A DNA stretch of 64,000 bases from Pelomonas sp. BJYL3 (lineage in GTDB: Bacteria; Pseudomonadota; Gammaproteobacteria; Burkholderiales; Burkholderiaceae_C). Shown here one piece after another: positions 10,632-20,068 of the stretch. The position numbers were made by a program, and so were the translations under genes. A model generated the notes under the pieces. It had not been told where the DNA came from. It made no database searches and saw nothing but the letters and a program-made list of their open reading frames with translations. Each line of letters opens with the position of its first letter. Positions within the stretch are counted from its first letter, which is position 1. The DNA is taken from assembly GCF_027257975.1 (NCBI RefSeq), contig NZ_JANZKX010000003.1:682001-746000 (forward strand). Direction: 5' to 3'.

Positions 10632-11369
10632 TCACTTGACGGCCTCCTCGGGCTTCTTGGTGTCGGGCATCCAGTGGTCCAGCAGCAGGCCCATGGCCAC
10701 CGCCGCCGCGATGGCCACCACGATGTTGAGCTTCAGCGGCAGCGCATAGCTGGCCACCGCCGCGCAGCCGGCCATGGCAGCGGAGATCCAGCTCTTGCGG
10801 TCCGACAGCAGCGAATAGGTCAGGCCCAGCAGCGCCAGCACGCCGGCAAAGCCCAGGCCCCATTCGGTGGGCACACGGTCGGCCAGCAGGATGCCGGCGA
10901 TGGACGGAACCTGCCACGCGCACCAGTTCAGCGCCACGCCGCCCCAGAAATAGGCCAGGGCGGGCTCGTCGGCCGGCTTGGGATCGGGGTAGCGGCGCAT
11001 GAAGGCCACGTAGTTCAGGTCGGCCGCGAAATAGCCGGTGAACAGCCGCCAGCGCAGCGGCAGGTGACCCAGGTAGAAGCGCCACTGCGCGCTGAAGATC
11101 ACGAAGCGCAGGTTCACGCAGAAGGCCGTAGCCCACAGCACCCACAGCGGCGCCCCCGCGGCCAGCAGGGGCAGCGCGGCCAGCTGCGAGCTGCCGGCGA
11201 AGACCGTGAGGCTCATCATCAGGGCCAGCGGCAGCGACAGGCCGCTCTTGATCATGGCCACGCCGGTGACCAGGCCCCAGGCCGAGATGCCCAGGGTGAT
11301 GCCCAGCATGTCGCGGGCGCCCTGGCCGAATTCAGGATGGCGCCGCAACGCCGACAAGGTACTACTCAT
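10632..11369 (-). CDS. azlC: AzlC-family branched-chain amino acid permease
   Basis: This 245-residue inner-membrane protein of the AzlC family forms a branched-chain amino acid exporter with AzlD. It shows the family pattern FGQGARDMLGITLG near the N-terminus, SLTVFAGSSQLAALPLL in the second helix, and NLRFVIFSAQWRF. It is the first gene of the azlCD pair and lies 84 bp downstream of the dehydratase gene on the same strand. I see no regulator such as an Lrp homologue next to it. The exported substrate is inferred from the family only. Confidence 0.9.
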   Translation of the reverse strand: MSSTLSALRRHPEFGQGARDMLGITLGISAWGLVTGVAMIKSGLSLPLALMMSLTVFAGSSQLAALPLLAAGAPLWVLWATAFCVNLRFVIFSAQWRFYLGHLPLRWRLFTGYFAADLNYVAFMRRYPDPKPADEPALAYFWGGVALNWCAWQVPSIAGILLADRVPTEWGLGFAGVLALLGLTYSLLSDRKSWISAAMAGCAAVASYALPLKLNIVVAIAAAVAMGLLLDHWMPDTKKPEEAVK

Positions 11370-11453
11370 GTGCGCATTGTCGCCAGCCGGCTTTCACGGC
11401 GCTGGCGCTGGGGCATCGCAAGCCCGCAGAGCGCCCTTCTCTGCAGCAGAAGG

Positions 11454-13394
11454 CTACTGGGCGGCGGGCTGGTATTCCGGCACCAGCAGGCGCAGCCGGG
11501 CAATGGCGGCCTCGGGGTCGCCGGCCCGGCAGGCCTCACGCAGCTGGGCCAGCAGCGCTTCCAGCACGGCGGGCTCAAGCAGGCGCTCATGGGCACACAG
11601 GATGCGCGGATGGGCGCTGGGGGTGACGCCGTCGCCGATCAGCAGCTCCTCGTAGAGCTTCTCGCCCGGGCGCAGGCCGACGAACTCGATGGCGATGTCG
11701 CCGTCCGGCTGACGCTCGGTGCGCTCGGTCAGGCCGGACAGCCGGATCAGCGTGCGCGCCAGGTCCACGATGCGCACGGGCTCGCCCATGTCGAGCACGA
11801 AGACCTCGCCGCCCTTGGCCATGGCGCCGGCCTGGATCACCAGCTGGGCCGCCTCCGGGATCAGCATGAAGTAGCGGATGATGTCCGGATGGGTGATGGT
11901 GATCGGTCCGCCATCCAGGATCTGGCGCTTGAACAGCGGCACCACGGAACCGGAGGAGCCCAGCACGTTGCCGAAGCGCACCATCGCGAAGGTGGTGCGA
12001 TGGGAGGTCTCCAGGGCGGCAGCCTGGAAGATCAGCTCCGCCGCCCGCTTGGTGCTGCCCATGATGTTGGTGGGGCGCACGGCCTTGTCGGTGGACACCA
12101 GCACGCAGGTGGCCACGCCGGCCTGGGCCGCGCAGCGCGCCACGGCCTGCGAACCGAAGACGTTGTTGCTGATGCCGCGCAGCACATTGGCTTCCACCAG
12201 AGGCACGTGCTTGTAGGCGGCGGCGTGGTAGACGGTGTCGACCCGGTGCCGGCGCATCAGCTGCAGCAGCAGGTCCTCGTCCAGCACGCTGCCGAGCACG
12301 GCCTCAAGGGTCAGGTCTTGCGCCTGCGGGCGCAGCTCCTGCTCGATGCTGTAGAGCGCGAACTCGGAGTGGTCCAGCAGCACCAGCACGGCGGGGCGCT
12401 GGCTCATGATCTGGCGACACAGCTCGCTGCCGATGGAGCCACCGGCCCCCGTCACCAGCACGGCCTTGCCGCGGATGTTGCGGCTGAAGAGGCTGGCATC
12501 GGGCGGCACGGCCTCGCGGCCCAGCAGGTCCGGCAGCGCGACCTCGCGGATGTCGGACACGCGCACATCGCCCTGCACCAGGTCGACCAGCCCCGGCAGG
12601 GTCTTGACCGGCCGCCCCGTCCCTTCGGAGAGCTCGATGATGCGCCGGCGCACCGCAGGGGTCGCGGAAGGAACGGCCACCACGATGAGGTCGACGGCCA
12701 GCTTGTCGGCCACGCTCTTCAGGCGCGCGGCGGGCAGCACGTCCAGGCCCGCCACTTTCTTGCCGTGCAGTGCAGCGTCATCGTCGACAAAGCCGACGGC
12801 GCGGTACTCGGGGCTGAACTGCATGCTCTGCGCGAGCTGGGCGCCGGCGGCGCCCGCGCCGTAGATGAGCGTGCGCACCAGGGGGCGACCATGGCGCTGC
12901 AGGGCGCCCCACAGGAGCGCCCGCGCCATGAAGCGCGAGATCAGCACATAGGCGAAGGTGATGAACCAGAAGATCAGCATGGACGAGCGCGGCAGCATGC
13001 GCAGATCGGCCAGCTGGGCCAGGCTGTACACGAGCAGGACCTCCACCGCCAGGGCCGCGCTGCAGCGGGCGATCACGCGAAGGTCCAGATAGCGCACGAC
13101 GGAGCGGTACAGCCCCGCCGCGGCCAGCACCGGGATCGCAAGCCAGGCGAAGAGGATCTGCGCCGGCAGGGCGGTCTGCAAGGCCTCGTCCAGGGTGCCC
13201 AGGCGCAGCACCACCGAGGTGAACATGCACAGCGGCAGGAAGAGCGCATCGCCCGCCACCAGCAGCGCGGTCTTGGCCCACTGCGGCAGGCCCACCAGCC
13301 GCCCCAGGCCCCGTGCCTCACTCCCTGCTGCCTTCCCCTGGCTGACCTGGCCCAAGCCGTTCCCCGTGTGACTGTTGCTGCCGGGGCCTGGCAT
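11454..13394 (-). CDS. Membrane-bound UDP-sugar 4,6-dehydratase (CapD/WbpM family)
   Basis: The 646-residue protein has four or five N-terminal membrane segments (about 40-155), a first Rossmann-like domain with IYGAGAAG near 177-184, and a catalytic short-chain dehydrogenase domain opening VTGAGGSIGSE near 314. The segment STDKAVRPTNIMGSTKR carries the MxxxK form of the active site known from large dehydratases such as WbpM, in place of YxxxK. These enzymes convert UDP-GlcNAc to a 4-keto-6-deoxy sugar for O-antigen or capsule. No other polysaccharide genes are in the window, so it may serve a distant cluster. The start is uncertain; the first 30 residues are not conserved in type. Confidence 0.9.
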   Translation of the reverse strand: MPGPGSNSHTGNGLGQVSQGKAAGSEARGLGRLVGLPQWAKTALLVAGDALFLPLCMFTSVVLRLGTLDEALQTALPAQILFAWLAIPVLAAAGLYRSVVRYLDLRVIARCSAALAVEVLLVYSLAQLADLRMLPRSSMLIFWFITFAYVLISRFMARALLWGALQRHGRPLVRTLIYGAGAAGAQLAQSMQFSPEYRAVGFVDDDAALHGKKVAGLDVLPAARLKSVADKLAVDLIVVAVPSATPAVRRRIIELSEGTGRPVKTLPGLVDLVQGDVRVSDIREVALPDLLGREAVPPDASLFSRNIRGKAVLVTGAGGSIGSELCRQIMSQRPAVLVLLDHSEFALYSIEQELRPQAQDLTLEAVLGSVLDEDLLLQLMRRHRVDTVYHAAAYKHVPLVEANVLRGISNNVFGSQAVARCAAQAGVATCVLVSTDKAVRPTNIMGSTKRAAELIFQAAALETSHRTTFAMVRFGNVLGSSGSVVPLFKRQILDGGPITITHPDIIRYFMLIPEAAQLVIQAGAMAKGGEVFVLDMGEPVRIVDLARTLIRLSGLTERTERQPDGDIAIEFVGLRPGEKLYEELLIGDGVTPSAHPRILCAHERLLEPAVLEALLAQLREACRAGDPEAAIARLRLLVPEYQPAAQ

Positions 13395-13465
13395 CAGGCC
13401 CCGGGACTGGGCGTGATTCTAAGGAGCGCCGGGCACGCCACGCCCTCGAGGGGCGCCAGCAGCTG

Positions 13466-13498
13466 AAAGGGCCGGCGCCCCCTGGGGGCCGGCCCTTT
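13466..13498 (-). terminator. GC-rich terminator after the GIN-domain gene
   Basis: The plus strand reads AAAGGGCCGGC, a GC-rich loop, then GCCGGCCCTTT, so the hairpin could act in both directions. On the minus strand it follows the GIN-domain gene stop by about 27 bp. T runs are short (three), so efficiency is uncertain. Confidence 0.7.
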
Positions 13499-13525
13499 GC
13501 TCGATGGGAAGGAGGCGGGGCTGGC

Positions 13526-14296
13526 TCAGTTGTTGAGCTTGCGCACCTTGCCGCTGCCGGCAGTGGAGAGGCTCAGCTCCGGATTGCCCACATAGGCCAC
13601 GTCGCCCGAGCCTGCAATCGAGACCTTGAGCTGCTTGCTGGCCGCCAGCATCACGTCGCCGCTGCCGGCGATGCTGACCTTGGCCTCCTCGGCTTGCAGC
13701 TCGCGCGCCTTGATGTCGCCGGTGCCCGCCACTGACACGCTGAGCGTGTTCGCGCTGCCGCTGGCGATGATGTCGCCGCTGCCCGAGATGCTCATGGCCA
13801 TGCGCTCGCTCTTCACGCCGTTCAGCGTGATCTCGCCCGAGCCGCTGATGCTGGCCTTGAGCTCCTGCGTGTTCATCGCGTCCACCTTGATGTTGCCCGA
13901 GCCGGCAATGGACACCCCGCGCAGCGTGGGCATCTCGATCTCGATGACCGGCGTCTGCTTGCTGCTGAGGTAGTAGCCGCGCTTGGTCTGGACCTCCAGG
14001 GTGCGGCCCTTGCCGCTCTCGACCACGCGGGTCTCGATGTAGGGCAGCAGGTTGCGCTCGGCACGCAGTTCCAGCTTGTGACTGCTGCCCTGACGGATCA
14101 GCACCTTGAAATCGCTCTCCAGGGCGACGGCCTCGTAGCCGCTGACATCGCGGCGCTCGCTGGTCACCTCACCCTCGCCGGTGACACGCTCGCCGTGGCC
14201 CCACTTCCAGGACCAGGCCTGGGCAGCGCCCGTGCCGAGCAGGGCGGCGGCTCCGAGCAGGGAGGCGGCGAGGAAGCGGCGCTTGTTGCTGTTCAT
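13526..14296 (-). CDS. Exported GIN-domain (DUF2807) protein with GSG repeats
   Basis: The 256-residue protein has a signal peptide (KRRFLAASLLGAAALLGTG, cleavage near AQA) and a DUF2807/GIN domain, named for putative auto-transporter adhesin heads. It carries seven repeats of the form S-[IV]-[AS]-G-[ST]-G-[DENK] spaced about 17-24 residues apart, from SIAGSGN to STAGSGK at the C-terminus, the pattern of a right-handed beta-helix. There is no autotransporter barrel. The function of this family is not established. I start at 14296, where MNSNKRRF begins the signal peptide; the longer frame to 14419 adds a Cys-rich unlikely leader. Confidence 0.88.
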   Translation of the reverse strand: MNSNKRRFLAASLLGAAALLGTGAAQAWSWKWGHGERVTGEGEVTSERRDVSGYEAVALESDFKVLIRQGSSHKLELRAERNLLPYIETRVVESGKGRTLEVQTKRGYYLSSKQTPVIEIEMPTLRGVSIAGSGNIKVDAMNTQELKASISGSGEITLNGVKSERMAMSISGSGDIIASGSANTLSVSVAGTGDIKARELQAEEAKVSIAGSGDVMLAASKQLKVSIAGSGDVAYVGNPELSLSTAGSGKVRKLNN

Positions 14297-14475
14297 GGCG
14301 GGAATCCTTGTCTCATGCGTTGACGATGGACGCATGATGCAAATCCCGCTGCAGCCTGGCGAGCAGGCGATGACGAACTGCAGGAACTGCGGCACCAGAT
14401 GCAAGCAGGCGGGCGCCATGGCACGGGCCGGATGCGGTGCGGGCCGGCCCGCCAGGCCGCCGGCTGGGCGGCGCC

Positions 14476-14925
14476 TCAGTGGGAGGCCTTGGCGCCAGCC
14501 TTGTCGGCGGGCTTGTCGGTCTTTCCGGCCTTGTCGGAGGGCTTGTCGGCTGGCTTCTCGCCACCCTTGTCCGCCGGCTTGGCCTCAGCGGCGGCCTCCT
14601 CGTCAGCGGGCTTGGCCGTGCCGGGCCGGGGCACCACGGGGGCGATGCCTTCCAGCTTGTTCTCCCGCATGTACTCGTCCATCTCCTTCCAGCCCGCGAA
14701 GACGGCGGCCTTCTGGGCCTTGGGATTGAGCGTGTAGCAGTCCTCGATGGCACGCTGCGCGTGGCGGCAGGCGCTGCCCACGGCCTTGCCCTCGGCCTCC
14801 TTGGCAGCGGCCAGCTTGACCGGATCGTCGATGCCCAGCCACTCGCAGCCGGCCAGCGGCAGCAGCAGCAGGCCGACGGCCAGGCGCCACCTCAGGGGGG
14901 AAGAAATGCGCGTCATGCCAGGCAT
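14476..14925 (-). CDS. Small lipoprotein with Lys-Pro-Ala-Asp repeats
   Basis: The 149-residue protein has a lipoprotein signal (WRLAVGLLLLPLAGC) with the lipid Cys at residue 27 from the first ATG. A short globular part follows, with two more cysteines (SACRHAQRAIEDCYTL). The C-terminal third is made of K-P-A-D-K repeats rich in Lys, Pro, Ala, Asp and Glu, likely an extended charged linker. I do not recognise the family. An internal ATG at 14916 is an equally good start and leaves the signal intact. Its stop lies 179 bp before the GIN gene, and htpX ends 26 bp upstream on the same strand. Confidence 0.75.
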   Translation of the reverse strand: MPGMTRISSPLRWRLAVGLLLLPLAGCEWLGIDDPVKLAAAKEAEGKAVGSACRHAQRAIEDCYTLNPKAQKAAVFAGWKEMDEYMRENKLEGIAPVVPRPGTAKPADEEAAAEAKPADKGGEKPADKPSDKAGKTDKPADKAGAKASH

Positions 14926-14951
14926 ATCGGCCGGTCGGCGGCAGTCTTGAG

Positions 14952-15800
14952 TCAGCGCTGGCGCGCCAGCTCCATCAGGCGCGCAATGCGCTCCTCGGTG
15001 GGCGGATGGGTGGAGAACAGGCTCTTGATGCCGCTGCCGGAGAGCGGGTTCATGATCATCATCTGCGCCGTCTCGGGGTGGCGCTCGGCGGCCTCCAGCG
15101 GCATGCCCTGGGCGTAACGGTGGATCTTGTCCAGCGCCGAAGCCAGGGCTGCGGGATCGCCGGAGATTTCGGCACCGCCACGATCGGCCTCGAACTCGCG
15201 GGCGCGGCTGATGGCCATCTGGATCAGACTGGCCGCGATGGGAGCCAGGATCATCACGATGAGGCCGACCAGCGGATTGGTCTGGCGACCCTCGCTGTCA
15301 CGCCCGCCGAACAGCATGGCGAAGTTGCCCAGCATGCCGATGGCACCGGCCATGGTGGCGCTGATGGTGGAGATGAGGATGTCCCGGTGCTGCACATGGG
15401 CCAGCTCGTGGGCCATCACGCCGCGCAGCTCGCGCTCCGAAAGCACGCGCAGGATGCCCGTGGTCGCGGCCACGGCCGCATGCTCGGGGTTGCGGCCCGT
15501 GGCGAAGGCATTGGGGGCGTCTTCCTCGATCAGGTAGACGCGCGGCATGGGCAGTCCGGCCCGCTGGGCCAGTTCGCGCACCATGCGGTAGAACTGCGGC
15601 GCGCTGCTCTCATCGACCTCCTGCGCGTTGTACATGCGCAGGACCATCTTGTCCGAGAACCAGTAGCTGAAGAAGTTCATGCCCAGCGCGATCAGCAGGG
15701 CCACCATCATGCCCTGGCGCCCGCCCAGCACCGAGCCGATGGCCATGAACAGCGCGGTGATGGCGGCCATCAGGATGGCTGTCTTCATCATGTTGAACAT
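14952..15800 (-). CDS. htpX: Membrane zinc metalloprotease HtpX
   Basis: This inner-membrane zinc endopeptidase takes part in quality control of membrane proteins and the envelope stress response. The 282 residues show two N-terminal membrane segments, the zinc motif [10 protein letters not shown], two further hydrophobic segments, and the third zinc ligand region [13 protein letters not shown]. The C-terminus [13 protein letters not shown] is typical of HtpX. It sits in the order def-fmt-htpX, with 56 bp between fmt and htpX. No sign of a CpxR or heat-shock promoter could be established by eye. Confidence 0.95.
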   Translation of the reverse strand: MFNMMKTAILMAAITALFMAIGSVLGGRQGMMVALLIALGMNFFSYWFSDKMVLRMYNAQEVDESSAPQFYRMVRELAQRAGLPMPRVYLIEEDAPNAFATGRNPEHAAVAATTGILRVLSERELRGVMAHELAHVQHRDILISTISATMAGAIGMLGNFAMLFGGRDSEGRQTNPLVGLIVMILAPIAASLIQMAISRAREFEADRGGAEISGDPAALASALDKIHRYAQGMPLEAAERHPETAQMMIMNPLSGSGIKSLFSTHPPTEERIARLMELARQR

Positions 15801-15856
15801 CGCTTACTCCTTGGACAAGGCACACACAGGCCGCCGCCACGCGGGGCCGCTACTGC

Positions 15857-16831
15857 TCAGTTGGGGCTGCCCACCGCGGGTTTCAAGACCGTGCCGACGC
15901 CCACAGGCCGAGACTGCAGAAAGGCCGCCGCCGGCAGGCGCTTGCCCCCGGCACGCTGCAGCTCCGTCAGGCGCAGCGCGCCTTCGCCACAGGCCACGAG
16001 CAGACCGGCCGCATCGGCAGCCAGCACCTCGCCGGGCTGGCCCCGCCCTTCGGCCAGGCGCGACTTCCAGATCTTGAGCGGCTCGCCCTCCAGCTGGCTG
16101 AGCCCGCCGGGGAAGGGGTCGAAGGCCCGCAGGCGCCGCTCGATGGCGGCGGCCGGCAGGGTCCAGTCGATCTCGCTCTCGGCCTTGTCGATCTTGTGGG
16201 CATAGCAGACGCCCGCCTCCGGCTGTCGCTCGGGATGGAATCCGCCGCAGGCCGCCAGCTCCAGCGCCTCGACGATCAGCCGCCCGCCCAGCACAGCCAG
16301 CTTGTCATGCAGGGTGGCGGTGGTGTCGTCGGCCGCAATGGGCAGGCGCTCGATCAGGAGCATGTCGCCGGTATCCAGGCCGGCATCCATCTGCATGATG
16401 GTGATGCCCGTCTCGGCGTCACCGGCTTCAATGGCTCGGTGGATCGGCGCTGCGCCACGCCAGCGGGGCAGCAGCGAGGCGTGGATGTTGAGGCAGCCCA
16501 GGCGCGGCAGGTCCAGCACCCACTGGGGCAGGATCAGGCCGTAGGCCGCGACCACCAGGAGGTCGGGCTTCGCGGCCAGCAGGGCCTCGCGCGACGCGGC
16601 CGCCTCGTCCGGGTATTTGCCGTCCAGGCGCAGGCTCATCGGCTGGCTCAGGGCCAGGCCGTGCTGCTGGGCCAGCTGCTTGACGGGCGAGGCCTGCAGC
16701 TTCATGCCCCGCCCGGCCGGGCGGTCCGGCTGGGTCAGCACCAGGGGCACCTCGAAGCCGGCCTGCAGCAGGGCCTGCAGCGCGACGGCGGCGAATTCCG
16801 GCGTACCGGCGAAGGCGACGCGCAGTCCCAT
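15857..16831 (-). CDS. fmt: Methionyl-tRNA formyltransferase
   Basis: This enzyme formylates initiator Met-tRNA using 10-formyltetrahydrofolate. The 324-residue protein has the N-terminal [15 protein letters not shown], the active-site region [18 protein letters not shown] with Asn and His, and a C-terminal tRNA-binding domain ([17 protein letters not shown]). The start at 16831 overlaps the def stop codon by one base (TGATG), so the two are translationally coupled. The substrate tRNA is encoded twice in this window at 40725-41050. Confidence 0.96.
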   Translation of the reverse strand: MGLRVAFAGTPEFAAVALQALLQAGFEVPLVLTQPDRPAGRGMKLQASPVKQLAQQHGLALSQPMSLRLDGKYPDEAAASREALLAAKPDLLVVAAYGLILPQWVLDLPRLGCLNIHASLLPRWRGAAPIHRAIEAGDAETGITIMQMDAGLDTGDMLLIERLPIAADDTTATLHDKLAVLGGRLIVEALELAACGGFHPERQPEAGVCYAHKIDKAESEIDWTLPAAAIERRLRAFDPFPGGLSQLEGEPLKIWKSRLAEGRGQPGEVLAADAAGLLVACGEGALRLTELQRAGGKRLPAAAFLQSRPVGVGTVLKPAVGSPN

Positions 16832-17346
16832 CAGCGGCGCTGCTGGTCTTCGCGGGCCTTCTTGGCCAGCTTGGTCTTGATGCGATCGCGCTTGAGCGAG
16901 CTGAGGTACTCGACGAAGACCTTGCCCTTCAGGTGGTCCAGCTCGTGCTGCACGCACACCGAGAGCAGGCCCTCGGCCTCGAACTCGTAGGGCTGGCCGT
17001 CACGGCCCAGGGCCCGGACCTTCACCCGCTCATGGCGAGCCACCTTGTCATAGATGGTCGGGACGCTGAGGCAGCCTTCCTCGCCGTCGCGCACGGCGCC
17101 ACCGGTCTCGATGATCTCGGGGTTGATCAGCACGCGGGGCTCGTTGCGCTCCTCCGAGGTGTCGATCACCACCACGCGCTCGTGCACGTCCACCTGGGTC
17201 GCTGCCAGGCCCACGCCCTCGGCGGCATACATGGTTTCAAGCATGTCGTCCACCAGCTGGCGGATACGGTCGTCCACAAGGGCCACGGGCTGGGCCACAG
17301 TGTGCAGTCGCGGGTCGGGGTAACGCAGGATATTCAGTTTGGCCAT
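16831..17346 (-). CDS. def: Peptide deformylase
   Basis: This metal-dependent amidase removes the formyl group from nascent proteins. The 171 residues contain all three family motifs: [16 protein letters not shown] with the metal-binding Cys, and QHELDHLKG with the two His ligands and catalytic Glu. I start at the ATG at 17346 ([14 protein letters not shown]), the standard N-terminus, rather than the one 40 codons upstream. It is the first gene of def-fmt-htpX and is divergent from the LysM gene across 290 bp. Confidence 0.97.
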   Translation of the reverse strand: MAKLNILRYPDPRLHTVAQPVALVDDRIRQLVDDMLETMYAAEGVGLAATQVDVHERVVVIDTSEERNEPRVLINPEIIETGGAVRDGEEGCLSVPTIYDKVARHERVKVRALGRDGQPYEFEAEGLLSVCVQHELDHLKGKVFVEYLSSLKRDRIKTKLAKKAREDQQRR

Positions 17347-17636
17347 CTCGGGGTTCCAATGCCGTGCTGTGGACAATGCACAACGCGGCTTTGTAAGTGC
17401 CTGCAAGAGCAAGGACGCTCCGGCGGGAATCATTGCAACACCCACCCTCTTTAGGGGCAGAATCATCGCAAGCTGAGGGGATTTTCGCCGATCTGCTGCA
17501 GGACTTCAGCGTCCGGGTCGATCGCCCTTCGAGCCGGCGCCCTTCCCAGGCACTCTCTCAGGCATCACTGACAGGCAAATAAATGGCGGCTCCGGCGCCT
17601 CGCAAGACGGCCCGGCACACCGCAGGAGAACGACCG

Positions 17637-18803
17637 ATGACTTCATGGCCCATGCTGCGCCCCGCCCCTCTCGCCACCGCCCTCTGGGCTGCGGCCGCCC
17701 TCGTCGGCGCAACGCCAGCACTGGCCACCGATTTCCCGGTCACCCAGTCCCAGCGGGACACGGCACAGAAAGTGGCACAGGCGGGCGTCCCCCTGTCCGA
17801 GCTGGCACCGGATGCACCCGACAGCTACACCGTCAAGAAGGGTGACACGCTGTGGGCCATCTCCACCCTCTTCCTCAAGAGCCCCTGGCGCTGGCCTGAA
17901 CTCTGGGGCATGAACCAGGACCAGATCAGCAACCCCCACCTGATCTACCCCGGCCAGCTCCTGGTGCTGGTCAAGGTCGACGGCCGGGCCCGCCTCGAGC
18001 TCGCCCAGCAGGTCGCCGGTCCGGACGGCACCGTCAAGCTCACGCCGCGCGCCCGCGTGCAGCAGCTCGGCGACGATGGCATCCCTGCCATCCCCATGAA
18101 TCTGATCGAGCCCTTCCTCAACGAAGCCGTGGTGCTGGACAGCGACAGCCTGGCGACCGCCCCCCGCGTGGCCGCCACCCAGGAAGGCCGCGCGCTGCTG
18201 AGCCGGGGCGATCTGGCCTATGTGCGCGGTTCGCTGCCCAATCAACAAGGCGACTACCGGGTGTTCCGCAGCGCCAAGCCGCTGCGCGATCCGGTCACCA
18301 AGGAAGTGCTGGGCTACGAGGCCGCCTATGTCGGCACGGTCGAGTTCCTGCGTCCGGGCTCCCCGGCCGCGGGCAAGACCCTGGAAGTGCCGGCCACCTT
18401 CCTGGTCAAGCAGGTGCGCCAGGAAGTCAACACCGGCGACCGCCTGGCGCCGGTGCCGCCGCGCACCTTCGGCAGCTTCGTGCCGCATGCCCCGAACCGG
18501 GCGTTCGATGGCCGGGTCATCGCGGTCTACGGCGAGGCCGTGAACGCGGGCAAGAACCAGATCGTCTCGATCAACAAGGGATCGCAGGATGGCATGGAGC
18601 GGGGTCATGTGCTGGCCCTGTGGCGGACCGGTCAGGAAGTCCGCGACACCACGACGCCCCAAGGCCGCCCGGAGGCCATCCGCCTGCCGGACGAGCAGCA
18701 CGGCAAGCTGCTGGTGTTCCAGACCTTCCGTCGCGTGTCCTATGCCCTGATCCTCTCGGTGCAGCAGCCCGTCAGCGCCGGCGACCGCTTCAGCCAGCCC
18801 TGA
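17637..18803 (+). CDS. Exported LysM-domain protein
   Basis: The 388-residue protein has a signal peptide ending near residue 30 (ATPALA-TDF) and one LysM domain at about 63-112 (SYTVKKGDTLWAIS, WPELWGMNQDQI, LIYPGQLLVL). LysM binds glycan chains, so it should attach to peptidoglycan in the periplasm. The long C-terminal part is not a recognised enzyme domain. AGGAGAA at 17623-17629 supports the start at 17637. The location just before dprA and opposite def is a recurring betaproteobacterial arrangement. Its exact role is unknown. Confidence 0.9.
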   Translation: MTSWPMLRPAPLATALWAAAALVGATPALATDFPVTQSQRDTAQKVAQAGVPLSELAPDAPDSYTVKKGDTLWAISTLFLKSPWRWPELWGMNQDQISNPHLIYPGQLLVLVKVDGRARLELAQQVAGPDGTVKLTPRARVQQLGDDGIPAIPMNLIEPFLNEAVVLDSDSLATAPRVAATQEGRALLSRGDLAYVRGSLPNQQGDYRVFRSAKPLRDPVTKEVLGYEAAYVGTVEFLRPGSPAAGKTLEVPATFLVKQVRQEVNTGDRLAPVPPRTFGSFVPHAPNRAFDGRVIAVYGEAVNAGKNQIVSINKGSQDGMERGHVLALWRTGQEVRDTTTPQGRPEAIRLPDEQHGKLLVFQTFRRVSYALILSVQQPVSAGDRFSQP

Positions 18804-18842
18804 GGCCGCGCGTCCAGGCCCCAGGCCCCAAGGCCTCCCGGC

Positions 18843-19973
18843 ATGCCTTCACCTCTTCGCGACCCCGGTGAGCTGTCGGCCTGGCTGCGCCTGGTGGAGA
18901 CGCCCGGCCTGGGCCGCTCCTCCCTGCGGCGCCTGCTGACAGCCTTCGGCGAGCCCCGGAGCCTTTTCGAGCGTCCGCCGGCCGACTGGGCCCGTGTGGT
19001 GGGCCCGCAAGGGGCCCAGGCCCTGGGTCGCCCTCCCGAGCAGCTGGAGTTGCTGCTGGAGCGCACCCGCCAATGGCTCAAGGAAGACCGGCGCCGTAGC
19101 CTGCTGCTGCTGGGCGATCCCGACTACCCGCAGGCCCTGCTCGAGACCGCCGACCCGCCGCTGCTGATGTACCTCTGGGGTCAGCGCGAGCTCCTGCGCC
19201 GCCCCATGCTGGCCATCGTCGGCAGCCGCAACGCCACGCCCCAGGGCCTGGACCACGCCCTCACCTTTGCTCGCAGTTTCAGCGAAAGCGGCTACTGCGT
19301 GGTGTCGGGCCTGGCCCTGGGCATCGACGCGGCGGCCCATGAGGGCGCACTCTCGGCCGCAGGCGGCACGCTGGCGGTGCTGGGGACCGGGCTCAACGAG
19401 CTCTATCCCCGCCGCAATACCGGCCTGGCCATGCGCATCGTGGAGCACGGCCTCCTGATGAGCGAATACGCCCTGGACACCCCCGCCCTGGCACCGCACT
19501 TCCCCGTGCGCAACCGCATCATTGCCGGACTCTCGGAAGGCTGCCTGGTGGTCGAGGCCGCCCTGCAGAGCGGCTCGCTGATCACGGCCCGCCTGGCCGG
19601 CGAGGCCGGACGCGAGGTGTTCGCCATCCCCGGATCCATCCACTCGCCCTTGAGCCGCGGCTGCCATGCGCTCATCCGCCAGGGCGCCAAGCTGGTCGAA
19701 TCGGCCGGAGACGTCATCGAGGAACTGCCCCGGCACAGCAGCATGCCTCGCGACGACACCCCGGCGGACGCCGCCCTGCCCGAGCTTGCCGGCGCCGGCG
19801 AGCACCAGCGCCTGCTCGCCGCCATGTCGCTGGAACCCGTCAGCCTGGATGCCCTGCAGGCCCGGGGAGGCTGGCCCACGGAGCAGCTCCAGGCCCTGCT
19901 CTTGGACCTGGAACTGGACGGCCTGGTTGCCCGGCTCCCCGGCGGCCTGCTGCAACGCCGGATGCGCGGCTGA
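18843..19973 (+). CDS. dprA: DNA processing protein DprA (Smf)
   Basis: DprA binds incoming single-stranded DNA during natural transformation and loads RecA. The 376-residue protein has an N-terminal helical region, a Rossmann-like DprA core (AIVGSRNATPQG, SGLALGIDAAAHEGAL, GTGLNELYPRRN, FPVRNRIIAGLSEG, EAALQSGSLITARLA), and a C-terminal winged helix (SLDALQARGGWPTEQLQALL). The core is intact. It follows the LysM gene by 39 bp and is probably in the same unit. Competence in this organism cannot be judged from this gene alone. Confidence 0.96.
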   Translation: MPSPLRDPGELSAWLRLVETPGLGRSSLRRLLTAFGEPRSLFERPPADWARVVGPQGAQALGRPPEQLELLLERTRQWLKEDRRRSLLLLGDPDYPQALLETADPPLLMYLWGQRELLRRPMLAIVGSRNATPQGLDHALTFARSFSESGYCVVSGLALGIDAAAHEGALSAAGGTLAVLGTGLNELYPRRNTGLAMRIVEHGLLMSEYALDTPALAPHFPVRNRIIAGLSEGCLVVEAALQSGSLITARLAGEAGREVFAIPGSIHSPLSRGCHALIRQGAKLVESAGDVIEELPRHSSMPRDDTPADAALPELAGAGEHQRLLAAMSLEPVSLDALQARGGWPTEQLQALLLDLELDGLVARLPGGLLQRRMRG

Positions 19974-20068
19974 CCCCCGCTTTCCCGCCCGGCAGCCCGG
20001 TAAAAGCCCTGCCAGGCCCCGCCGTTTCCGCGCATCGGTGCCGCGAGCGGCTGGGGTATAGTCAGTCC

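Noticed and set aside
10674-13466. Plus-strand open frame of 930 codons
   Set aside because: It is antisense to azlC and the dehydratase gene, both of which have clear family motifs on the other strand.
17500-17580. CTCTCTCAGGCA...GACAGG before the LysM gene, resembling the 3' half of a glycine riboswitch
   Set aside because: The matching GGAGAG strand and the conserved CGAAGG-type core are missing upstream, and the gene following is not a glycine gene.
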